From contig CAVTBY010000012.1 in the NCBI GenBank assembly GCA_963733085.1, positions 199,969-263,968 on the forward strand: 64,000 bases of DNA, given 5' to 3'. Position numbers and translations under genes: made by a program. Below, piece by piece: positions 17,754 through 26,620 of this stretch; the stretch's first letter is position 1; the number at the start of each line of letters is the position of its first letter. The notes under the pieces are model-generated. The model made no database searches. It had not been told where the DNA came from and was given only the letters and a program-made list of their open reading frames with translations. This DNA comes from Desertimonas sp963733085 (lineage in GTDB: Bacteria > Actinomycetota > Acidimicrobiia > Acidimicrobiales > Ilumatobacteraceae).

Positions 17754-18749
17754 CTAGCGGCCCGGGCCCTCGGCGAACCACCTGGCGAAGTACGTGAGGA
17801 TGATGTCGGCACCCGCTCGCTTGATCGCCGTCAGGTGCTCCAGGGCGACGGCGTCGTGATCGATCCAACCGTTCGCCGCCGCGGCCTTGACCATGGCGTA
17901 TTCGCCGCTGACGTGGTAGGCAGCGAGCGGCACGGTGACGCGGGCCCGGGCGGCGGCGATGACGTCGAGATAGGCGAGCGCCGGCTTGACCATCACGATG
18001 TCGGCGCCCTCGTCGATGTCGGCGTCGATCTCGTGCAGCGCCTCCCGTCCGTTGCGCCAGTCCTGCTGGTAGCCCTTGCGGTCGCCGCCACCGACGATCG
18101 TCACGTCGACGGCGTCCCGGAACGGGCCGTACAGGGCGCTGGCGAACTTCGCCGCATAGGCGAGGATCGCCACGTCGGTGAACCCCTCGCTGTCGAGCGC
18201 GGCACGGATCCGCGCCACCTGGCCGTCCATCATCCCGCTCGGCGCCACGATGGCGGCGCCGGCGCGGGCCTGGGCGAGGGCGGCCTTGGCGTAAACCTCG
18301 AGGGTGGCGTCGTTGTCGACCCGGCCGCGGTCGTCGAGCACCCCACAGTGGCCATGATCGGTGTACTCGTCGATGCACAGGTCGGCGATCAGCACGACCT
18401 CGTCGCCGACGTCGTCACGCAGGTCGGCGAGAGCGAGTTGGGCGATGCCGTCGGGGTCGAAGGCGCCGCTGCCGACAGCGTCCTTGCTGGCCGGCACGCC
18501 GAAGACGACGACCGCCTTGATGCCCAGACCGGCGAGCTCGGCGACCTCCTTGCGCAGGCTCTCCCTGCTGTGCTGCACGACCCCCGGCAGCGACGGGATC
18601 GGGACCGGCTCGGCGATTCCCTCGCGTACGAACAGCGGCGCGATCAGATCGGAGGGGCGAACTGCCGTCTCGGCGACGAGGTCGCGCAGTGCCGGGCTGG
18701 AGCGCAGGCGACGGAGACGGGACACCGGGAAGTTCGCCATCGACGTCAT
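17754..18749 (-). CDS. hemB: Delta-aminolevulinic acid dehydratase (porphobilinogen synthase)
   Basis: The 331-residue enzyme condenses two 5-aminolevulinate to porphobilinogen. Active-site lysines are visible in LAYAAKFASALYGPFRDAV and IVMVKPALAYLDVI. The metal-binding segment reads IADLCIDEYTDHGHCG, with only two of the three zinc cysteines, so mixed Zn/Mg dependence is possible. The start ATG overlaps the hemD stop (ATGA); an internal ATG nine bases on is an alternative. Confidence 0.93.
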   Translation of the reverse strand: MTSMANFPVSRLRRLRSSPALRDLVAETAVRPSDLIAPLFVREGIAEPVPIPSLPGVVQHSRESLRKEVAELAGLGIKAVVVFGVPASKDAVGSGAFDPDGIAQLALADLRDDVGDEVVLIADLCIDEYTDHGHCGVLDDRGRVDNDATLEVYAKAALAQARAGAAIVAPSGMMDGQVARIRAALDSEGFTDVAILAYAAKFASALYGPFRDAVDVTIVGGGDRKGYQQDWRNGREALHEIDADIDEGADIVMVKPALAYLDVIAAARARVTVPLAAYHVSGEYAMVKAAAANGWIDHDAVALEHLTAIKRAGADIILTYFARWFAEGPGR

Positions 18750-19499
18750 CGTACGGCCAGCACGCCCACGACGGCGGCGACGACGGCGTCGTCGTTGGGG
18801 GCGGCGGCCACGGCGGCGACGGCGAGGCCGTGACCGGCGGCGACTTCGGCGGTGCGCTCTCCTATCGTGACGATCGCAGCGCGTCCTGCAGGCAGGCGCC
18901 CGGGCGTCGCCGGGCCGGCTGAACTGGCCCATGCATCGACCGCCGAGCCGCTGGCGAGCACGACGACATCGGCGCCGCCGAGGACCTTCGAGTCGCCGGT
19001 CGTCAGGAGGGACGAGACTCGTGGCATACGCCTCGACGGCGACGACGTCGTGGCCTGCCGCACGCAACCCGGCCGTCAGTGCGTCGCCAGCACGATCCGC
19101 TTGGGCCACCAGCACACGGAGGCGCCGCGTCGCCGGAAAGTCGGCAACCAGGCCGGCACTGTTGGCCTCCGTCGGGACGAGATCAACGGGTCGGCCACAC
19201 CGTGACTCGAGCTCGGCCGCCGTGGCCGCCCCGACCGCGGCGAGCCGCACGTGCGCGGCGCCTGTGGCGGCCTCGCCAACTGCCGCCGCCCCATTTGCGG
19301 ACGTGACGACGAGCCAGTCGAAGGCGGCGAGATCGGCCAGCGCGGCCCGCAGTGCAGCACCGCCGTCGCCAGGCGGACCGATGGCGATCAGCGGAACGTG
19401 CTCGACTGTTGCCCCAGCTCGGGTCAGTCGCTCGGCGAGCGTCCCCGTTGACGGACGAGTCAACACGATCGTGCGACCGGCGAGCGCCGAATCACTCAC
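18746..19499 (-). CDS. hemD: Uroporphyrinogen-III synthase, frameshifted as given
   Basis: The N-terminal half is read from ATG 19499 (GRTIVLTRPSTGTLAERL, then VVTSANGAAAV, to EAYATSLVPP near 19020). The C-terminal half (LGGADVVVLASGSAVDAWA to the stop at 18746) lies in the frame one base along. Together they make a full HemD of about 250 residues. The switch falls at about 18985-19020 and needs one extra base in the given sequence. HemD closes hydroxymethylbilane to uroporphyrinogen III. Both junctions with hemC and hemB are four-base overlaps, so a sequence error is more likely than decay. Confidence 0.85.
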
Positions 19500-20386
19500 G
19501 CGACCGCGGTTCTCGCCCGCCGGGCCACGGCGGCGGCGACGGTGACGGCACCGTCGAGGTCATCGGGCAGGGTGCTCACGTCGCGGAACACCTTGGCGGC
19601 GCTTCCGGTCTCCACGGATCCGGCGAGGAAGGCGTGCAGTTCGCCTTCGACGCAATACGCCCCGAGAGGCAGCGTGCATCCGGCGCCGAGCTCGGCAAGG
19701 AATGCCCGCTCCGTCGTCACGGCGAACCGGGTCGAAACATCGTCAACACGGGCGAGCACCTCGGAGATGCGAGTGTCGTCGATCCGGCACTCCACGGCGA
19801 CACACCCCTGACCGACCGCCGGGACGAACACGATCGGGTCCAAGCGCCCAGCGATGCGGTCGGTCATGCCGAGCACCTCGAGGGCGGCCACCGCCATCAC
19901 GATGGAGCCACCGGCCGGGATCTGCTCGAGGCGACGGGCGATGTTGCCGCGCAGCTCGACGAACCGGAGATCGGGGCGGGCGTCGGCGAGCTGCGCCCGG
20001 CGGCGGACCGAGCCGGTCGCCACGACGGCGCCATCGGCGAGCTGGGTGAGGGAGCGACCGATCAGGGCGTCGGCAGCATCGCGCCGCCGGCACAGAGCAG
20101 CGAGCTGCAACGCCGACGGCGTCTCGCTCGGCAAGTCCTTGGCGGAGTGCACCGCGGCATCGGCGCGCCCGTCCAGCACGGCCTGCTGGACCTCCTTGAC
20201 GAACACGCCCTGTCCGCCGATCGTGTGCAGCGGCACCGACTGCTTGCGGTCGCCTGTCGTCTCGACGAGAACAAGGTCGGTCGCTTCACCAGTCGTGGCG
20301 GTGATCGCGTCGGCGACAAGCTGTGCTTGCGTGCGTGCCTGCGGGCTCCCCCGGGTGGCGAGCCGGAGCACAGCCGCGGCCGTCAC
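19496..20386 (-). CDS. hemC: Porphobilinogen deaminase (hydroxymethylbilane synthase)
   Basis: The 296-residue protein begins VLRLATRGSPQARTQAQLVA. It has AAVHSAKDLPSE, GSVRRRAQLADARPDL, RGNIARRLEQI and AVGQGCVAVECR. The dipyrromethane-cofactor cysteine lies in LGAGCTLPLGAY. It polymerises four porphobilinogens to hydroxymethylbilane. It overlaps hemA and hemD by four bases each. Confidence 0.95.
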   Translation of the reverse strand: MTAAAVLRLATRGSPQARTQAQLVADAITATTGEATDLVLVETTGDRKQSVPLHTIGGQGVFVKEVQQAVLDGRADAAVHSAKDLPSETPSALQLAALCRRRDAADALIGRSLTQLADGAVVATGSVRRRAQLADARPDLRFVELRGNIARRLEQIPAGGSIVMAVAALEVLGMTDRIAGRLDPIVFVPAVGQGCVAVECRIDDTRISEVLARVDDVSTRFAVTTERAFLAELGAGCTLPLGAYCVEGELHAFLAGSVETGSAAKVFRDVSTLPDDLDGAVTVAAAVARRARTAVA

Positions 20387-21636
20387 CCGCCGAGGTCGAA
20401 GAGGTCACCGACGGCGGCAGCGTTGCGCTCGCCGCGCGGCGTGCCGGCGTCGTGACGGAGGCGCACCGATGGCTGGTGCAGCAGCTTGGCGACGATCGCC
20501 TTCGTGAGCGCCTCGACGACGTCGCCGTCTTCGGTGGAGAGTGCAGCCAGGCGAGTCGCGTAGCGCTCCAGCTCGCCGACACGGATCTGTTCGGCGTGGT
20601 CGTGCAGCCTCGCCACGAGCGGCGCCGCCTGCCGCGCCGTCGAGTCGACGAGGAAGCGTTCGACCTGCTCGGCGATGATCTCGCGAACTCGGGCAGCTTC
20701 AGCGGCGCGAGCAGCACGGCCACGTTGGGCCCATGCCCTGACGTCGTCGAGGTCGAGCAGCGTCACGCCGTCGATGGTCGCGACGGCTCGGTCGACGTTG
20801 CGGGGAAGGGCGATGTCGACGATCAGCAAGCCGTCGCCCTCCCGCTTCGCCACGCTCTCGGCGGTGATCAGACCTTCGGTCCCGGCGACACAAGTGATGA
20901 GGACGTCGCTGTGTTCGAGGGCCTCGTCGAGGGCGTCGAAGCCGACGGCGCCCCCGGCGACCTTCGCGGCGAGCGTGCGCCCGCGGTCGGCGCTGCGGTT
21001 GGCGACGGTGATCGTCGTCGCTCCCGCCTTGCTCAACGACGTCGCGACACCGGCACCCATCTCACCGGCACCGACGACGAGCACGCGGTGCCCAGCCAAC
21101 GACCCGAGGCGTTCGGCGGCGAGCTCGACCGCGGCATGGCTGATCGAGGACGTGCCGCGGCCGATCGCCGTCTCCGAGCGAGCCCGCTTGCCGGTGCGCA
21201 GGGCGTGGCGGAAGAGCAGGTCGAGCGTCGCCCCGACACCACCGCTGTCGACGGCCGTGTGCCATGCCGACCGTACTTGGCCGAGGATCTCGCTCTCGCC
21301 GAGCACGAACGAATCAAGTCCGGCGGCGACCTCGAGAAGATGGGTCGCAGCAGCGTCGTCGTGGAGCGCCAGCAGGTGCGGGTGCAGTTCGTCGAGGGGC
21401 ATGCCGCCGAGGGCGGCGAGAAATTCGGTGACGTCGGCGTACGCCCCGTGGAACCGCTCAGCGACGAGATACACCTCGGTGCGCCCGCACGTCGACAACA
21501 CGACGACCTCGCGGATGGTGTCCCGCTGAACGAGTCCGGCGACAGACTTGGCGACGTCGTCGGGCGCAAGGGCCAGCCGTTCGAGCACGGCGAGCGGCGC
21601 GGTGCGATGGTTCACACCGATGACGACGATCGACAT
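20383..21636 (-). CDS. hemA: Glutamyl-tRNA reductase
   Basis: The 417-residue enzyme has the catalytic cysteine in VVLSTCGRTEVY near residue 50, GLDSFVLGESEILGQVR, the NADPH motif VLVVGAGEMGAGVA and the C-terminal helical dimerisation domain. It reduces Glu-tRNA to glutamate-1-semialdehyde, the committed step of heme synthesis. It follows rex by 11 bases, so NADH/NAD status sensed by Rex probably sets expression of the whole hem operon, as known in Streptomyces. Confidence 0.95.
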   Translation of the reverse strand: MSIVVIGVNHRTAPLAVLERLALAPDDVAKSVAGLVQRDTIREVVVLSTCGRTEVYLVAERFHGAYADVTEFLAALGGMPLDELHPHLLALHDDAAATHLLEVAAGLDSFVLGESEILGQVRSAWHTAVDSGGVGATLDLLFRHALRTGKRARSETAIGRGTSSISHAAVELAAERLGSLAGHRVLVVGAGEMGAGVATSLSKAGATTITVANRSADRGRTLAAKVAGGAVGFDALDEALEHSDVLITCVAGTEGLITAESVAKREGDGLLIVDIALPRNVDRAVATIDGVTLLDLDDVRAWAQRGRAARAAEAARVREIIAEQVERFLVDSTARQAAPLVARLHDHAEQIRVGELERYATRLAALSTEDGDVVEALTKAIVAKLLHQPSVRLRHDAGTPRGERNAAAVGDLFDLGG

Positions 21637-21647
21637 GTGCCGCCAGC

Positions 21648-22325
21648 CTACCCGCCGTGGGCGAGCCGGCCCCGTGGAACGACGGCCGCGTCAGCCCGCC
21701 GCTGCCCGTAGTAGCTGAGGATCTGCAGCTCGACGGCGAGGTCGACCTTGCGCACACTCACGGTCGGCGGGACCGACAGCAGCACCGCAGCGAAGTTGAG
21801 AATGCTCGAGAGACCAGCGGCGACGAGCCGGTCGGCGGCGGCTTGGGCGGCCGACGCCGGCGTGGCGATGACGCCGATCGAGACGTTGTCGCGACGCACG
21901 ATCGCCCCGAGCTCGTTGATCGGGCGCACCTCGACATCGCCGATCCTGATGCCGAACTTGGCCGGGTCGATGTCGACGATCCCGGCGACCGGATAGCCGC
22001 GTTCGCGGAACCCGCCGTAGCCGGCCAGCGCCTGGCCGAGGTTGCCGGCGCCGACGATGACGACAGGCCAGTCGTGGTCGAGGCCGAGCTCGCGGCGGAA
22101 CTGGTAGATCAGGTACTCGACGTCGTAGCCGACGCCCCGGACCCCGTACGTGCCCAGGTAACTGAGGTCCTTGCGGACCTTGGCGGCGTTGACACCGGCG
22201 AGGTCGGCCAGCTCCTCCGAGGACAGGTTCACGACCCCTGCCTCCAATGATTCCGTGAGCAAGCGCAGATACTCGGGGAGCCGTGCAACTGTCGCCTCCG
22301 GAATGCGCCGTCCGCTCGCACCCAT
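21648..22325 (-). CDS. rex: Redox-sensing transcriptional repressor Rex
   Basis: The 225-residue protein starts at ATG 22325. The N-terminal winged helix (residues 1-80) contains IPEATVARLPEYLRLL and LAGVNAAKVRKDLSYLGTYGVRGVGY. The Rossmann domain has VVIVGAGNLGQALAGYGGF, and the C-terminal swapped helix follows. Rex binds DNA when NADH is low and leaves it when NADH rises. It is the first gene of the rex-hemACDB-hemL run. Confidence 0.95.
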   Translation of the reverse strand: MGASGRRIPEATVARLPEYLRLLTESLEAGVVNLSSEELADLAGVNAAKVRKDLSYLGTYGVRGVGYDVEYLIYQFRRELGLDHDWPVVIVGAGNLGQALAGYGGFRERGYPVAGIVDIDPAKFGIRIGDVEVRPINELGAIVRRDNVSIGVIATPASAAQAAADRLVAAGLSSILNFAAVLLSVPPTVSVRKVDLAVELQILSYYGQRRADAAVVPRGRLAHGG

Positions 22326-22387
22326 CGAGTCCGACGATAGGCCGCTCGTGCGAGAATTCACAAGCCAGCCCGCCGAGCCGGTCCACG

Positions 22388-22435
22388 ACCGATGGGTGTT
22401 CTGGGGACGGAACGGTCCCCTAGACACCCATCGGT
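22388..22435. repeat. 48-nt palindromic element, copy 3
   Basis: The outer arms are ACCGATGGGTGTTCT and TAGACACCCATCGGT, and the inner stem GGGGAC/GTCCCC encloses loop GGAACG. The element overlaps the 3' end of the acyl-CoA ligase gene. On the minus strand its arm encodes the last codons (Pro-Met-Gly-Val) and the TAG stop at 22420. It then extends toward rex, whose start is 63 bases away. Confidence 0.88.
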
Positions 22436-23925
22436 TGGTCGAGGGAACGCCGGAGGAGTTTGCCGGCGGCGTTGCGGGGGAGCTCGTCGACGATGATGAC
22501 CTTGCTCGGGCACTTGTAGCGGGCGAGGTGGTCGCGGGCGTAGTCGATCAGCGACTCCTCGTCGAGATCGGCGCCCGCGGCCAGCACGACGAAGGCCTTG
22601 ACGGCTTCGCCGCTGTGCGGGTGCGGCACGCCGACGACGCCTGCTTCGGCGACGCCGGGATGAGCGAGCAGCACGTCTTCGACCTCGGCCGGGAAGACGT
22701 TGAACCCGGAGACGATGATCAGGTCCTTGGCGCGGTCGACGAGGTAGACGAAGCCGTCCTCGTCGCAGTAGCCGATGTCTCCGGTGCGCAGCCAACCCTC
22801 CGGGGTGAGGACGCGCGCTGTCGCCTCGGGATCGTCGAGGTAGCCGGCGAAGACATTGGCCCCACGCACCCACAGCTCTCCCGCATCGCCGACGAGGACG
22901 TCGTCGCCGGTCTCGTCGACAATGCGCAGCTCGATGCCGTCGAGCACGGCGCCGACGGAGCCGTGGCGAGGTGTCAATCCTGTCGATGACGTGACGACTG
23001 GCGACGCCTCGGTGAGGCCGTATCCCTCGGCAACGACGAGCCCGAATCGCCGCTCCAGCGCTTCGGCCACGGTCACCGGGAGCTTGGCCGCCCCGGAATA
23101 GGCGACACGGATCGTCGCGAATGAGTCGGCGGGTGCCTCCTCGAACTGGCTGAACGCCACCCACAGGGCAGGTGCGCCGAACACCACGGTGACCCCTCGC
23201 TGGCCGATCGACTCGATCGCCGTCGCCGGATCGAAGCGCTGCACGAGCAGCAACGTCGCCCCCGACAACAGGGTCTGACCGAGGACGACGTTGAGCCCGT
23301 ACACGTGATACAGCGGGATCACGCCGTACGCGATGTCACCAGGGCCGATGTGCTCACGGCCCGAACGGGACTGCTCGAGGTTCGCTTGCATGCTGCCGTG
23401 GGTGAGCATCGCCGCCTTCGGGGAGCCGGCGGTACCGCTCGTGAACAGCAGGGCGGCGAGATGGTCGGGCTCGACGTCGACCAGTGGCGCTGGGTCAGCA
23501 GCCATGATGTCAGCGGCGGCGATCGCATCGGGGATCTCCGAGCCGTCTGCGGCGATGACGGTGCGCACCGACGGAACCAGTTCGCGGTCGACGTCGCGCC
23601 ATGACGCCGATCCAGTGCGGTCGATGATCGCCGCCACGGCGCCGACGGTGTCGATCTGGCTGGCCATCTCGACGGCCGGGCTCGTCGGGTTGAGCGGCAC
23701 CGCCACGGCGCCGATGCCGAGCGTCGCCAGGTAGGCGACGACGAACGGCACGCCGTTGCTACAAGCGATGGCGACCCGATCCCCTTCTGCGATCCCGTTG
23801 GCGAGCAGTCCGCCGCGGGCGCGGCCGACCAGGTCGGCGAGCTCGGCGTATGTCGTCGTTCGGTTGCGGCTGATGATCGCGACGTCGTCACCGTCGTGTC
23901 CGTCGATGATCTGCGCCAGGTTCAA
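22420..23925 (-). CDS. Acyl-CoA synthetase / AMP-dependent ligase
   Basis: The 501-residue ANL enzyme has the P-loop LLFTSGTAGSPKAAMLTHG near residue 160, the YGLTEASPVV motif, the GWLRTGDIGYCDEDGFVYLVDR hinge and the acyl-adenylate lysine in LPRNAAGKLLRR. TTG 23925 is chosen because GGGGGA lies a few bases upstream and MNLAQIIDG matches family starts; TTG 23974 is an alternative. The substrate is probably a fatty or aromatic acid. Its last four codons and stop come from repeat copy 3. Confidence 0.88.
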   Translation of the reverse strand: MNLAQIIDGHDGDDVAIISRNRTTTYAELADLVGRARGGLLANGIAEGDRVAIACSNGVPFVVAYLATLGIGAVAVPLNPTSPAVEMASQIDTVGAVAAIIDRTGSASWRDVDRELVPSVRTVIAADGSEIPDAIAAADIMAADPAPLVDVEPDHLAALLFTSGTAGSPKAAMLTHGSMQANLEQSRSGREHIGPGDIAYGVIPLYHVYGLNVVLGQTLLSGATLLLVQRFDPATAIESIGQRGVTVVFGAPALWVAFSQFEEAPADSFATIRVAYSGAAKLPVTVAEALERRFGLVVAEGYGLTEASPVVTSSTGLTPRHGSVGAVLDGIELRIVDETGDDVLVGDAGELWVRGANVFAGYLDDPEATARVLTPEGWLRTGDIGYCDEDGFVYLVDRAKDLIIVSGFNVFPAEVEDVLLAHPGVAEAGVVGVPHPHSGEAVKAFVVLAAGADLDEESLIDYARDHLARYKCPSKVIIVDELPRNAAGKLLRRSLDQPMGV

Positions 23926-24144
23926 CGTTCCCCCGCTGTCGTTCGATGTGCGAACGCCGACGATAACGGCACTCAAAATTTGATTGTGACACTTTTCGCA
24001 TGCTCGATCGCGGCGTAGGCTCCCACCCGTTGAGACGCGCCGGGTTCGCCTGGCAGCGCCGACTTGGGCTGGTGCCATCGGGGGGTTGGCATCAGCCCTT
24101 GTCGCGTCCGGAGGCGTGGCCGGGTCGCCAGTAGGTTGCACGCC

Positions 24145-25026
24145 GTGGGTCGCCGCTACGAGACCGTCAGCCTGCTCACCGATTACGGGCTCGACGACGA
24201 GTTCGTCGGTGTCGTCAAGGCGGTCATCCGCGATCTTGCCCCGCACGTATCGACGATCGATCTCTCGCACGGGATCAGGCCGTTCGACGTGCGGGCTGGA
24301 TCGTTGACGCTCGCCCGGGCGATCCCGTATCTCCCCGACGGCGTGGTGCTCGCCGTCGTCGATCCGGGCGTCGGCACGCGCCGCAAGGCCATTGCCGTGG
24401 AGGTCGCCGGCGGCGCCGGCGTCCTCGTCGGGCCGGACAACGGGTTGCTCGCCCCCGGCGTGGCCCTCGCCGGCGGAGCGACGCGGGCGGTCGAGCTCGA
24501 CAACCCCGACTACCAGTTGGAGGCGCCCGGTGCGACGTTCGCCGGCCGCGACGTGTTCGCACCGGCGGCCGCCCACCTGTGCAACGGCGTCGATCTCGGC
24601 GAGCTGGGCGCCGACCTCGACCCGGCGTTGCTCGTCCCCGGGATGATCGCCTTGCCCCGAACCGAGACGGACGGAATTCACGCCGAGGTGCTGTGGGTCG
24701 ACCGGTTCGGCAACTGCCAGCTCAACGTCGGCCCCGACGAGCTCGCCTCGCTCACTGCCGGCACCAGCGAGCGGGGCGGTGAGATCGTCACGGTGACCTG
24801 TGGCGACGAGCGCCGCGGCGCCAGGGTCGTGTCCACGTTCGGCGACCTGAAGGCGGGAGCCATCGGCCTCGTGCTCGACAGCCAGGGCATGTACGCACTG
24901 GCGCTGGACCAGCGATCGGCGGCCGCAGAGCTGGCGATCGGACCGGGGGACGCCGTCGTGTTGAGCGCCGGCGACGACGATCGGGCCGCCGAGCCGACGC
25001 CGGTCGATCTGTCGCGGCGCCAGTAA
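24145..25026 (+). CDS. S-adenosylmethionine hydrolase (DUF62/SAM hydroxide adenosyltransferase family)
   Basis: The 293-residue protein starts at GTG 24145. It begins YETVSLLTDYGLDDEFVGVVKAVI and continues with DLSHGIRPFDVRAG, VVDPGVGT and VGPDNGLL, which match the fluorinase/chlorinase-related family whose common members hydrolyse SAM to adenosine and methionine. The second domain has VLWVDRFGNCQLNV. It is divergent from the acyl-CoA ligase gene and followed by a tiny membrane-protein gene. Confidence 0.88.
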   Translation: MGRRYETVSLLTDYGLDDEFVGVVKAVIRDLAPHVSTIDLSHGIRPFDVRAGSLTLARAIPYLPDGVVLAVVDPGVGTRRKAIAVEVAGGAGVLVGPDNGLLAPGVALAGGATRAVELDNPDYQLEAPGATFAGRDVFAPAAAHLCNGVDLGELGADLDPALLVPGMIALPRTETDGIHAEVLWVDRFGNCQLNVGPDELASLTAGTSERGGEIVTVTCGDERRGARVVSTFGDLKAGAIGLVLDSQGMYALALDQRSAAAELAIGPGDAVVLSAGDDDRAAEPTPVDLSRRQ

Positions 25027-25037
25027 CGTCAACCTCC

Positions 25038-25121
25038 GTGCGACCCGCGACGACGTTGACGATTGCCCTGCTCCTGGCCCTCATCCTCGTCGCCGGCGTG
25101 ATCACGCTGATGCGCATCTGA
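25038..25121 (+). CDS. 27-residue membrane peptide (candidate)
   Basis: GTG at 25038 opens a 27-codon frame, VRPATTLTIALLLALILVAG followed by VITLMRI. It is one basic residue and then an almost uninterrupted hydrophobic helix. It follows the SAM hydrolase by 11 bases and ends before the convergent proC gene. The composition is unlike background in this GC-rich DNA, but the length gives little statistical support. Confidence 0.45.
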   Translation: MRPATTLTIALLLALILVAGVITLMRI

Positions 25122-25140
25122 CGGCGCATCTGACCCGCCG

Positions 25141-25956
25141 TCAGCGCTCGGCGGAGAGCTCGCGACTGCGTTCCGTCGCCGCCCGCACCGCCTCACCGAA
25201 CGCCTGACGAACGCCCCGCTCGTCCAGCACCTGGAGACCCGCGGCGGTCGTGCCGCCCGGTGAGGTGACCATCACGCGGAGGGCGGCCGGATCGCCACGC
25301 TCGGCGAGCAGCTTCGCCGAGCCGACGAGCAGCTGCGTCGTCAGCGTCGATGCCAGCTCGGGAGCCAAACCGGCGTCGACGGCCGCGGCGATCAGCGCCT
25401 CGGCGACGAAGAAGACGTACGCCGGTCCGGACCCGCTCAGTCCGGTGACCGCGTCGAGGTCTGCTTCGGCGACACGGACAACGAGGCCGACGCCCCCGAG
25501 AATCGTCTCGGCCCAGGCGAGGTCGCCGTCGCCCGCCGCCGCACCGCCGGTGATCGCCGACGCTCCCTCGCCGACGAGCGCCGGGGTGTTCGGCATCGCC
25601 CTGATCACCGCAACCGGGTCGTCGGTGACACCGGCAGCGGCCTGCTCGAGTTCGGCGATGCGCACACCGGCGGCGATCGAGAGCAGTCGCCGGGCGCCGG
25701 CGGCAGCTGCCGCCGCGGCCGCAGCGGGAACATCCGGTGGCTTGACCGCTAATACGGCGGCGGCACACGGCGGCACGGGCTCGGCGATGGTGACGCCAGG
25801 GAGCAGATCGGCCAGCTCATCCCGACGTGCCGGAAGCGATTCGCAGACGGCGAGGCGATCAGGCGACACGATCCCGGCGGCGAGCAAGCCACCGGCGAGT
25901 GCCGCACCCATGTTGCCGCCGCCGACAATCACGAGGTCGAACGGCGCCACGCTCAC
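25141..25956 (-). CDS. proC: Pyrroline-5-carboxylate reductase
   Basis: The 271-residue enzyme starts at GTG 25956 (VSVAPFDLVIVGGGNMGAALAGG). The Rossmann motif is GGGNMG. The C-terminal signature reads LSGSGPAYVFFVAEALIAAAVDAGL, followed by VTSPGGTTAAGLQVL, the ProC hallmark. It reduces pyrroline-5-carboxylate to proline with NAD(P)H. A GTG two codons downstream is also possible. Confidence 0.93.
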   Translation of the reverse strand: MSVAPFDLVIVGGGNMGAALAGGLLAAGIVSPDRLAVCESLPARRDELADLLPGVTIAEPVPPCAAAVLAVKPPDVPAAAAAAAAAGARRLLSIAAGVRIAELEQAAAGVTDDPVAVIRAMPNTPALVGEGASAITGGAAAGDGDLAWAETILGGVGLVVRVAEADLDAVTGLSGSGPAYVFFVAEALIAAAVDAGLAPELASTLTTQLLVGSAKLLAERGDPAALRVMVTSPGGTTAAGLQVLDERGVRQAFGEAVRAATERSRELSAER

Positions 25957-26074
25957 TCCACGCAACGTACCTGCCAGCTGTCCGGGCCGCCGCAAGAGAC
26001 CGACATCCCCGATAAGCGAACGACCCGGACACCTCCCCTGGGCGTCGCCGTCCCATCGAAACGGAAATCCAGAT

Positions 26075-26123
26075 GTCTGTGTCAGCGAACACGACGCCGG
26101 CGGTCGTGTTCGCTGACACAGAC
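26075..26123 (-). terminator. Perfect 21-bp hairpin after the YbjN-like gene (palindrome family B)
   Basis: The arms 26075-26095 and 26103-26123 are perfectly complementary over 21 bases, with loop GCCGGCG. The core around the loop is GAC...GTC, as in the 48-nt elements, and the outer TGTGTCAG/CTGACACA matches the hairpin at 4624. It ends 10 bases from the stop codon of the minus-strand gene at 26134, so termination of that gene is the likely role. Confidence 0.7.
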
Positions 26124-26133
26124 CCTCGGGTGG

Positions 26134-26598
26134 TCAGGCAGGTGGGAAGCGGCTGGCGAAGCCGATCCTCAGCAACCCGCGGAACACCTGCTCGACGGTG
26201 GCGTAGAGCGTCCCGATCGCCCGGTCGAGCTCGTCGGCGGTGACCACCGCCAGCGGCAACTCGCCTCGAAGGAAGATGGCATCCTCGATGCCAATCGAGA
26301 AGTGAGCGCCGACCAGGCGTTCGTTGCGGCGCAACAACGACTCGTAGAGGTCCGCGGCGTTCTCCTCGGGAGCCGGCATCACGTAGGTCTCGTAGCGCAG
26401 CGTGCGCTGACCGAGCGTGATCCACACCGTCGTGACGTCCTTGTCCTCGCCGGCCATGCGGACGAACCACCGGCGCTCCTCGCTGTCGGCGCGCTCGACT
26501 GCCCGCACGGTGGGTGTCGATTCGGCGAACGCCGCCAACCACGTGTCGATGTCCGCTTCCAGCGTGGCGAGAGCGGCGGCGTCGTAGAGGTCGCTCAC
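26134..26598 (-). CDS. YbjN-domain protein
   Basis: The 154-residue soluble protein starts at GTG 26598. It has the pattern of the YbjN/sensory-transduction-regulator family: WFVRMAGEDKDVTTVWITLG, LRYETYVMPAPEENAADLYESLLRRN and FSIGIEDAIFLRGELPL. These small proteins resemble type III secretion chaperones and are thought to modulate partner proteins. It lies immediately downstream of mshA on the same strand. Confidence 0.75.
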   Translation of the reverse strand: MSDLYDAAALATLEADIDTWLAAFAESTPTVRAVERADSEERRWFVRMAGEDKDVTTVWITLGQRTLRYETYVMPAPEENAADLYESLLRRNERLVGAHFSIGIEDAIFLRGELPLAVVTADELDRAIGTLYATVEQVFRGLLRIGFASRFPPA

Positions 26599-26620
26599 CG
26601 GCGCCGATCGTAGGACGACG

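Noticed and set aside
23926..25032. Long N-terminal extension of the acyl-CoA ligase frame across the SAM hydrolase gene
   Set aside because: It is the antisense of the SAM hydrolase; the conserved ligase N-terminus begins at 23925.
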